A stretch of DNA of 64,000 nt from Zarea fungicola (Eukaryota > Ascomycota > Sordariomycetes > Hypocreales > Cordycipitaceae), in contig FWCC01000178.1 of assembly GCA_900169235.1 (NCBI GenBank), forward strand, positions 1 through 64,000, read 5' to 3'. This document shows, in pieces, positions 57,050-64,000 of the stretch. Positions within the stretch are counted from its first letter, which is position 1. Each line of letters opens with the position of its first letter. The notes beneath the pieces are model-generated. The model saw only the letters and a program-made list of their open reading frames with translations. It was not told where the DNA came from and did no database searches. Position numbers and translations under genes: made by a program.

Positions 57050-57970
57050 GTGTTTTTAGCGTATATGGAATAAGAATTCCGTTATAAATATAACATATAT
57101 CTATACATAACTCATAGCTCATCTAAGTTTAGTTTCCTGACGCCCTTCTCAAGATGTCCCAAGATGACATCCTGGCAATTGGTTTCGACATTCTCTGCGC
57201 CATCCAGCCGCCTTTCACTATGCATTGCGAGGGGCAAAAATAGAAAGTTAAAAATAAAAAAGAATAAAAATAAAAAATTGAAGATGAAAAGTGAAAATAT
57301 ATATATATTTAGAAAGTAATGTACAGCACCCGGTGTTCGCTGGTCGTCACCGACCCAACTACTAATCTGGCGCTCAAGTGGATGTCATCGGAGATCAGAC
57401 GGGATCCAGAATTTTCACTCGGCTATGGCCGTACATGAAAGAGAGTGAGGTTATACTGGTTTATAGCCACATTCCAAAATATGGAATTAAGCCTGTAACT
57501 AGTTAAGCAACACCTGCAGGGGCAGCCACGGCTGAAATTCCTCCAATCCCCCTTAGTGTCCAATCTCGTCACTGTAGAGGCTAGATGACCACGTAGGATC
57601 CAGAAACTCCGTGTATTTTTCGCAACATGATTTTCCGATCTTATGTTCGGACAATTAGTTATCAGCATCCGAAGCCGATCTCCGCGCATCCGCACTAGTG
57701 AATCCAAAGGAAAGGGTTGGTGGCGGTTTCGCTCTCGCTATCGTTCCCGTGCTCAGCCTTGTGCATCATCAGAGGCGCAGCACCGACTCCGCCAGCAAAG
57801 TCCACGACGCGCAGTCCGGGACAAGCAAGGCCAGCCGAGATGCTCGCAATATATAAATCCTATCCAAAGCCCACATATTTCAATAGTATCAAATCATGAC
57901 CACAGTTGTACAATTCGCATCCATCATTCCTCCTTCGTATAATTTTCTACATTTTCATAAAAACTGCAGC
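57050..57970. other. Intergenic region between dehydrogenase and small Gln/Pro-rich gene
   Basis: 921 bases. AT-rich near 57250-57310, with a TATATATA run. Open frames here are under 100 codons and have no recognisable features. A gene is not supported. Confidence 0.45.
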
Positions 57971-58258
57971 ATGGGTCTGGTAAAGAAGCTCATCATTGGC
58001 GGAGTCGCCTACAAGGTCGCCAGCGACTACAACAAGAGACGGGAGCAAAAGAATCAGACTCCTCAGCAGCCGCCACAGCAATACAGTCCACTCCAGGGGG
58101 GGCAGCAACAATATTATCCTCCGCCTCCTCCTCAGCAGCAGTCGGAGCAGTACGCCTTGCCTCCATCTCCTCCCCAATACAATCACTCGTCCTACCAGAC
58201 CAGTCCCCCAAACTACCCGAACAACCAACCGCAGCAGAACTGGGATGCGAAGCGATAA
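57971..58258 (+). CDS. Small Gln/Pro-rich protein
   Basis: A single exon gives 95 residues from MGLVKKLIIGGVAYK. The first 20 residues form a short basic, hydrophobic helix (VKKLIIGGVAYKVASDY). The rest is disordered, built of Gln and Pro runs (PPPPPQQQ, QGGQQQYYPP) with several Tyr. An ATG at 57896 in frame would add 25 residues, but its context is weak. The N-terminal pattern recurs in small fungal hypothetical proteins; I know no function. The Met-Gly start could allow N-myristoylation; this is inference. Confidence 0.6.
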   Translation: MGLVKKLIIGGVAYKVASDYNKRREQKNQTPQQPPQQYSPLQGGQQQYYPPPPPQQQSEQYALPPSPPQYNHSSYQTSPPNYPNNQPQQNWDAKR

Positions 58259-58770
58259 AAAAAAACTCCAATCTGCACAATGTTTTTGGGAGGGATTGAT
58301 CATTCATCCCCCTCCAGATCGGTATAGGGGCCAAGGAGGCGGACGATTTGAGTGTAAAGCGGTCTAAATGCGTGGCAGGGTGACGAGGACGTTGGTGCCC
58401 ATTCCGAGGGTGGAATTTTGTTTTTTTATGTGTAACCTATATCAGTGTCGTAATTAGAATTGATTGTTTGAGCAAAGTGCGCTATACATGTATTCTTATC
58501 CTGCGTTGTAACCTCTTGCAACTGCTGGGTATATATCGTATTTCATATGCTCAATAATGCAACATGCTAGTTGTATATATATTCCACATGGGGGATGTAA
58601 AGAAAATGCACGTTTCTAAAACCCAACGCCTGTAACCAAAAATCAACACAAAAAAAGAAGCAAAATAGAAAAGGGAGAAAAAAATAGAAAAACAGTATAT
58701 ACAGCACAGTAGTGTTTCTCCGTCATAAATCCGTCCCCGTCAAACCCGTGTTGCAGGTCCAGCCTACCAT
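58259..58770. other. Convergent intergenic region
   Basis: 512 bases between the small Gln/Pro-rich gene (+) and PXMP4 (-), AT-rich with A-rich runs near 58650-58690. No gene is seen; it should hold two 3' UTRs. Confidence 0.5.
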
Positions 58771-59751
58771 CTATTTGTTATGCCAGACCAACGTCCGCAG
58801 GGAATCCCAGTTGTTGCAATCCTTGTAAATGTACGTCATGCTGCTGCGCAGACTCGACTGCAGCTCGTCGGGGTGGTGCTTGAAGAGCAGCATGACGGCG
58901 CCCCAGGAAATGGAGGCAAAGGCGGGCCAGGCGTAGTGGTTGATCTGGGAGCGTAGGGGCTCGTTGGTGACGATGGGGAAGCCGGCGCCGGGCTTGACGG
59001 CGAGGTGGGCGAGGCCGAGGCAGACGCGGGCAAAAATGTAAATGACGATTTGCTGGCTGACGCTGGAGACTTTGCCGGTGCGCGGGGAGCGCTGGCCAAA
59101 GACGATGTAGCCGCCGAGGAGGCCGGCGAAGAAGGAGTCGAGGGGCCCTTGAGAGGAGTCAGCACATTTGGTTTTATTTTTCTTGCATATGCATTGAAAA
59201 GAAGCTTGGGAGAAAATATGGGAGGCATACCTTCTTTCCCAGGCGTCGGCCCAAAGCGTTTCAGGGCAAGCATGGAGAGCTTGTAAATGGTGGCGAAACG
59301 GGCGAGGTTGGAGGCGTGCTTTTTTGTCGCGCGAAAGACGAGTTGGCACTTTTGCTTGAAGCTGCGAGATTTGTTAGAAATGGGTATACTTTGTGGCATT
59401 ATCTTATAGACGTACCTTCCAGATCGGAACAAAAAGACCATGCTGCCGAAGGGGGTTAGCGGACTGATTCGGCAATTGACGCAGGCTGGAGGGAGGGAGG
59501 GCAACGTACACGAGCGCATGGGGAAATCGGACCTTGGCGCCATAGACGGCACCATTGCGCGCGGTTTTGATGAGTGAGAAAAAGTCGTGGTAGCGGGGGT
59601 CGAGGGCGAGTCGCTCGAGGCCAACCTAGAAGAAGCATGCGGTTAGCGATGCCATGTCGGACTAGAGATGGTGCAGGTTGTCGAGGAGAATGGTAGCCAG
59701 CATCAATTGGAGATTTGTACATACTCGGAGTACTTCTATCGTGGATGCCAT
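58771..59751 (-). CDS. Peroxisomal membrane protein 4 (PXMP4/PMP24)
   Basis: Five exons: 59751-59725, 59625-59510, 59442-59416, 59361-59231 and 59147-58771, giving 225 residues in phase. Two exons are only 27 nt. Family blocks in order are LERLALDPRYHDFFSLIK, ARNGAVYGAKVRFPHALVMV, SFKQKCQLVFRATKKHASNL, and then 'FFAGLLGGYIVFGQR' with INHYAWPAFASISWG. It belongs to the Tim17-like superfamily with about four hydrophobic segments. It sits in the peroxisome membrane; its transport role is not well defined even in studied species. Open frames alone show only the last exon clearly; the others were found from splice signals and homology. Confidence 0.9.
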
Positions 59752-60797
59752 TGCTTCTTGAGTGCGTACGTGCGTGTGCGTGCGCGTATGCGTATGCGTG
59801 GTGCAGGGGAAAGTGAGAGTTGGCAAGGGAAGAAGGAATCGCAAGTTGCAAACAGCAAAATAAGCAGCTGTCAGGCCTCGGCTTAACGGACTGGCGCTCT
59901 GGTGGGATGAAGACTTGAGTGGGTCAGAATGCCGACGGAGAGGCCGAGAGATTGAGCACCAACGGGTACTGGTTTGGACCAAGGTTCGAGACGAGGAAAA
60001 GAAGCAAGGAAATCTATGACTGGTTCGATCTGTAGACGGGAATAAAGGAAAGGAGATTTGGTGTGCATGTAAGGATGGAAAAGAGGAAAAGAGAGTCGAC
60101 AGTTTGTACTGAGTAGCGACGAGCCTCGGTGCAGAGTGGAAATGGGAAAAATGGGGCTCTTTACGGAACCGACAGATTAGGACGGAGTACATACAGTGCA
60201 CCCACTGTACTGCACTTCTGGAGGCACCTGCTAGTGACGAAAGGCACTAAATCTGGGGCGGCAGCCACTGTACGACGAACCCCGCGGGCAGCTTCCAGTG
60301 GAAACACCCCAAAGGTACCCCATAACCCGCCATGACATGCCCCGCAGTAGGTTCGATGCGCCCAGATATTGGCGTGGCTCACATGTCAGAAATGTAGCTG
60401 CGTAGGTATGGAGTAGTTGCTCGTTGCTGACGACATTCACATGTGATGTCTGCCAGACACTCAGTACTGACGGACGAACGGAGGCTGCAGCGTGTTGTAT
60501 GCATATTCCTAGACCAGCAAGAGAGACTACATTGCGTTATTGGAATGCAAATTCTCCAGTCATTCAAAATATTAGAAAATACTGGGAAAACAAAACAAAT
60601 TAAAACATAAAAAGACGACTGATTTATACATACAGATGTACACATATAAACGTACTTGACACTATCCACAGCAGCAATACCACCGCCATCACCCAAAACA
60701 CCATGTCTTTCAAAATACACAATCCAAACGCCCTGCTAACTCACAATCCAAACTCCCTTCACCAAACAACTCTACCCAAATACATACACCAACGCGG
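59752..60797. other. Intergenic region between PXMP4 and DNA polymerase X
   Basis: 1.05 kb: the PXMP4 promoter and the 3' UTR of the polymerase. A GTGCGT/ATGCGT alternating stretch lies at about 59764-59801, just upstream of the PXMP4 start. The open frame at 59662-60201 (-) contains PXMP4 exon 1 but is otherwise non-coding. Confidence 0.5.
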
Positions 60798-63488
60798 TCA
60801 ACACCACCTCTGCGTCGGCTCCCTCCACCTCACTCCCAAAATCTCAAAGATCCGCCGCTCATCCCTCCCTTCAATCAAATCCTCTTCCGTCACGACGACA
60901 TTTCTCATCTCCCCCCAACTCCCTCCCCCTCCACCACCCCCAGGCTGCTTATACAACCCCCGCTGGTTCAATTTCATCCCCTTCTTCTGCGCCAGCAATC
61001 GCAAACTTCGATTAAACACATCATCCCCTGTGAAATAAATCAACGCCGCACCCATCTGCGACGCTGGCACCAACAGAAAATCAATCCGTCGCCACACATC
61101 TCGTTCGCCCGGCAGCACACAGCATCCATGCCATATATTCCCATCCGCCGCCAGCGTCGCCACCAGAAACTTGTCCTCTTGTAATCTTGCCACAAGCTCC
61201 TTTAAAAACGGCCGTAGCTGGGCCTCGCTCTCCGTGCCGGGCTTGCTCACAATGAAATCAATGTCACTCGATTCCCCCGCCCCGCGTCGAAAACTGCCCC
61301 CAATCGTCAATTCCACATCCGCATCCACCTCCCTCGCCATGGCCTGCACGACCTGGCCCAGAGCCTCCACCTCCTCGCGCGGAATCTTGGTGTTGAGATC
61401 CTCGTACCGCGCGATCCCCATCCTCTGCGCCGCCGTCAGCCTAACCGCGCCTGCACCAGCAGAGTCGAGGACATCGTGGAGCGTCCGCATCCCGCGCGCC
61501 ATCCACTGGCGCGCCAGCGCCGGCCCAACACCATACACACCCAGGAACAGCTTCAGCACTGCGTCGGCCGCGTCAGCGTCCTGCTCCGCGTACTCGAGGC
61601 GCGCGAGGCGGTCCGTCGTGGCAATCTCCTCAATCTTGGCCGCCAGGCGCGGCCCAACCCCGGGGAGCCGCACGGCCGCCGCGTGCGTCGTGATGCGCTC
61701 CGGCTGGCGCTTGAGCGTGGAAATGGCCTTGCGGTACGCCATGGTGCGCCAGGGGTCGCTGGTCCGCTCGTAGTACGACTGCATCCGCGCGAGGATCTCC
61801 ACAGTCCGGCTGTTCGGGTTGGCCGCGTGGTCGGCGAGCCCCCCGGCGCGACTGCACGCGAAGCGGTCTGCTAGCGCTGTTGCTTCATCTTTGGAAGCTG
61901 CCGTAGTATTTGTAGTGGTAGTAGTGGTAGTAGTGGTAGAAGTGTCTGGCTTTTTCTTGGCTGCAGACGCCATCCCTTGTTGTTTCCCGTGCTCTTCATC
62001 GGAATCAGAGTCTTCAGAGTCGTTTGCCGTGGGAGATGCAACCGTCTCCTCTTCCTCATCATTGTCCAGAGGGAGGTCCTTGAACTCCTGTAGCAAGTCA
62101 ATGAATGTAGTCAATTCGTCGCTCGCATCCGCGCTCCTCTCTTCCTTCTTCTTCCCCTTGTCCACTGAGAGTGCATCCTCTGTTACATCTCCCGGCGCAG
62201 CGGCCCCATCCAGTACAATAGGCTGCGACTCGACTTCGGCAGCAGCAGGCGTCGCAGCACCTGACCCATCGCTGCTTTTCGGGGTTGATCTCGGCACGCA
62301 ATCCCATTTTCTCGGATTTCTCTGTGGCTCCTTCAACGTTAACCCCTCCCGATCATGCCCTTTCGCCGCCTCGTCAGCATTGTCCTCCTGCTGTTCCACT
62401 GCAGCATTGCTATTCTCTTGCTCCGTAGCTTCTGTACCCGCCACCGTCCTTTGTGCAGCCTCTTTCTCTATAGCATTTCCATCCATCTCGTCGGGCTGCC
62501 CGCTCAGCCTGTACCTCTTCTGCCGCGCGTCCAGCAAGGCTCGAAACTGCACGCACTCAATCGGATAGTCTTCATTGACCACTACAACCGCCAAACGCGA
62601 GCCCTCCGGTACTTCCGCCCCCCTCCCTTGTGATTGCAGTACATTCTCCGCGTCCTTATACCCAATGTCTCGATCTACAATGACATGCGTCGCCTGCAAC
62701 GCATCACTCGTCAGCGTCGCGCCATACTCGCGCGCTTTCTGCATCCGCAGCCGTCGCGCGGGCGCAATTTCATTGTTGGGGATGTAGTAAAAGTGCAGGC
62801 CCTTGAAAATTTGCTCGCTCTCAGGCCGGAGAGTGATTTGACTTTCCTTCTTGCGTTTCTTTGCTGCAGTGGCGGCGGCAGCGGCACTGGCTCGCGACGA
62901 GGACAGCGCCGACTTGGACGTGGATGATGCCATGAGCCGCTTTGCCAGCGGGACAGGCGTCGCTGTCTTGGCGTCGCTCTTGACAGATGTGGCGCGGCGC
63001 TGCTGTTGCTTCCTGACCAGGTTGACTGGTGTCTCACCAATGATCTGCGTGAATCCTTCTTCGAGCATATCATCCACGGCGTTTCGCTGCCTCTTGATGG
63101 CTCCCCTCGGGTGGATGGATTTATCCTCCGGCGTAGCACGCGCCGAACTAGACACAACCACAACATCGTCGTCGTCGGCAGGTGTTCTTTGTACAGCATC
63201 GTCATCATCTTTGGCCCCTTCCTTGAAAGTTGGTCCAGATGCTTGGTTCTGTGTTGCAACTACTGCCGCAGGGACCTCGGGGGCAGGCGATTTCTGTCGA
63301 AAGAAGCGCCGGTGCCGATGGCGCATTCTTAGCTCCCTTGGGTCCAACCCATCAGGATCGAGACCTGATTCTGCAGTCGCAGTCTCGCCGGTTTTGTGCT
63401 CCTCTTCTTCATCATCGCTGAAAGGAAGGGTTTGGAAATGGTCAAAATATGCCTTTTTGGCTTCGAGAGATGGTTGTTGTGTTGTCAT
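60798..63488 (-). CDS. X-family DNA polymerase (Pol4/Pol lambda-like)
   Basis: A single exon gives 896 residues from MTTQQPSLEAKK, longer than yeast Pol4 or human Pol lambda (both near 580). The extra length is low-complexity: acidic runs (DDDDVVVVSSS), Ala-rich AAAAATAAKK, and a Ser/Asp linker before the core. A BRCT-like domain covers about 225-335 (KGLHFYYIPNNEIAP, 'THVIVDRDIGYKD'). The catalytic core starts near 590. It has the 8-kDa-type helix-hairpin region (RLPGVGPRLAAKIEEI), a second hairpin (FLGVYGVGPALARQW), then GGSFRRG, DIDF and RRIDFLL carrying the three metal-binding Asp residues, and ends IFEILGVRWREP. It fills short gaps in base excision repair and end joining, in the nucleus. 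Confidence 0.93.
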   Translation of the reverse strand: MTTQQPSLEAKKAYFDHFQTLPFSDDEEEEHKTGETATAESGLDPDGLDPRELRMRHRHRRFFRQKSPAPEVPAAVVATQNQASGPTFKEGAKDDDDAVQRTPADDDDVVVVSSSARATPEDKSIHPRGAIKRQRNAVDDMLEEGFTQIIGETPVNLVRKQQQRRATSVKSDAKTATPVPLAKRLMASSTSKSALSSSRASAAAAATAAKKRKKESQITLRPESEQIFKGLHFYYIPNNEIAPARRLRMQKAREYGATLTSDALQATHVIVDRDIGYKDAENVLQSQGRGAEVPEGSRLAVVVVNEDYPIECVQFRALLDARQKRYRLSGQPDEMDGNAIEKEAAQRTVAGTEATEQENSNAAVEQQEDNADEAAKGHDREGLTLKEPQRNPRKWDCVPRSTPKSSDGSGAATPAAAEVESQPIVLDGAAAPGDVTEDALSVDKGKKKEERSADASDELTTFIDLLQEFKDLPLDNDEEEETVASPTANDSEDSDSDEEHGKQQGMASAAKKKPDTSTTTTTTTTTNTTAASKDEATALADRFACSRAGGLADHAANPNSRTVEILARMQSYYERTSDPWRTMAYRKAISTLKRQPERITTHAAAVRLPGVGPRLAAKIEEIATTDRLARLEYAEQDADAADAVLKLFLGVYGVGPALARQWMARGMRTLHDVLDSAGAGAVRLTAAQRMGIARYEDLNTKIPREEVEALGQVVQAMAREVDADVELTIGGSFRRGAGESSDIDFIVSKPGTESEAQLRPFLKELVARLQEDKFLVATLAADGNIWHGCCVLPGERDVWRRIDFLLVPASQMGAALIYFTGDDVFNRSLRLLAQKKGMKLNQRGLYKQPGGGGGGGSWGEMRNVVVTEEDLIEGRDERRIFEILGVRWREPTQRWC

Positions 63489-64000
63489 ATTGGAAGACGC
63501 TGGTGTAACTGGAGTGCAAAAATGAAAACGAGCGCGCACTGTTTCACATTGCCACGTCGTACTCTGGCCTGTTGGCTCAGTTCTAAAAGTATCCAGGAAC
63601 ACATAAACTGGTTTGGAATTCCATTAACAGGGCCACATTGAAGGAAATTAGGCAACCGCCAGCCTGGTGGTGGAGTGTTCAAGCTGCTTCTGCTTTGAAC
63701 TTCACGATGTTCACCTGGAAAAGTGGACCTAGCCAAAATAGTGGTAGCAGAAATCAGTGCCAAGAAGCATCAGGAGCGAGAACGAATAATTTAAATAAAA
63801 CTCATTCCTTGTTTTCTAGAAAATAATCTACTGATTTATAAGTACCTCTTTATGCAAATGCTATCAATTTAATTTTATAGTTGTGGATTGCCGCTTCTGG
63901 CGGCCTCTTCATACTTAAAGAATGGAGGCTTGCCACTATTGACGAGCACCTAGTCCAACCCGACGTCTCGTAGGTCATAAGCAGACCGAGAGGCCTTGCA
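63489..64000. other. Upstream region of the polymerase gene, right edge
   Basis: 512 bases upstream of the polymerase start to the window edge. No open frame with coding character is seen. Likely the polymerase promoter; a gene beyond the edge cannot be judged. Confidence 0.45.

Noticed and set aside
61819..62568. 249-codon open frame on the plus strand
   Set aside because: Antisense to the DNA polymerase linker. Its Val and Ser runs are the complement of the low-complexity acidic and Thr repeats.

Overview
This window is nuclear DNA from a filamentous ascomycete, most likely a Sordariomycete of the order Hypocreales. The evidence is short spliceosomal introns (about 48-113 nt, one of 329 nt) with GT..CTAAC/CTGAC..AG signals, Zn(II)2Cys6 regulators, an Ndt80-type regulator beside N-acetylglucosamine (GlcNAc) genes, and TACCTAGGTA-type intergenic motifs. 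I rebuilt the exon structures by hand. Reading phase was checked at every splice junction, and each model ends on a stop codon in frame.

Layout. 1-3562: no gene seen. 3563-18766: a DUF8004-type protein (+), an F-box protein (-), the purine enzyme ADE17/ATIC (-) and a SNF2-family ATPase (-). 19614-21211: a UBE3D-like E2-binding protein (-). 21766-35392: a GlcNAc catabolic gene cluster. It holds an Ndt80/RON1-like activator (+), a Gfo/Idh/MocA oxidoreductase (+), a PhzF-like protein (+), an NGT1-like transporter (-), an intracellular GH3 N-acetylglucosaminidase (-), GlcNAc-6-phosphate deacetylase (+) and a GlcNAc-kinase-type hexokinase (+). 36521-42350: aldehyde dehydrogenase, a Zn2Cys6 regulator and a questin-oxidase-like protein, all +. 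42649-53530: Rad17 (+), a single-pass Cys-rich membrane protein (-), an M3 oligopeptidase (-), an SGNH hydrolase (+) and CSN4 (-). 53985-57049: a divergent Zn2Cys6 regulator and short-chain dehydrogenase pair. 57971-63488: a small Gln/Pro-rich protein (+), PXMP4 (-) and an X-family DNA polymerase (-).

How the genes work together. The central block fits a pathway in which GlcNAc enters through the transporter or is released inside the cell by the GH3 enzyme. It is then phosphorylated by the hexokinase and deacetylated by the deacetylase, under an Ndt80-like regulator. The next enzyme, glucosamine-6-phosphate deaminase, is not in the window. Two genes not expected in such a cluster, Gfo/Idh/MocA and an intronless PhzF, sit between the regulator and the transporter. 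Beside them is a roughly 180-bp foldback repeat. The remaining genes are mostly housekeeping functions: DNA repair and checkpoint, COP9 signalosome, peroxisome and purine synthesis.
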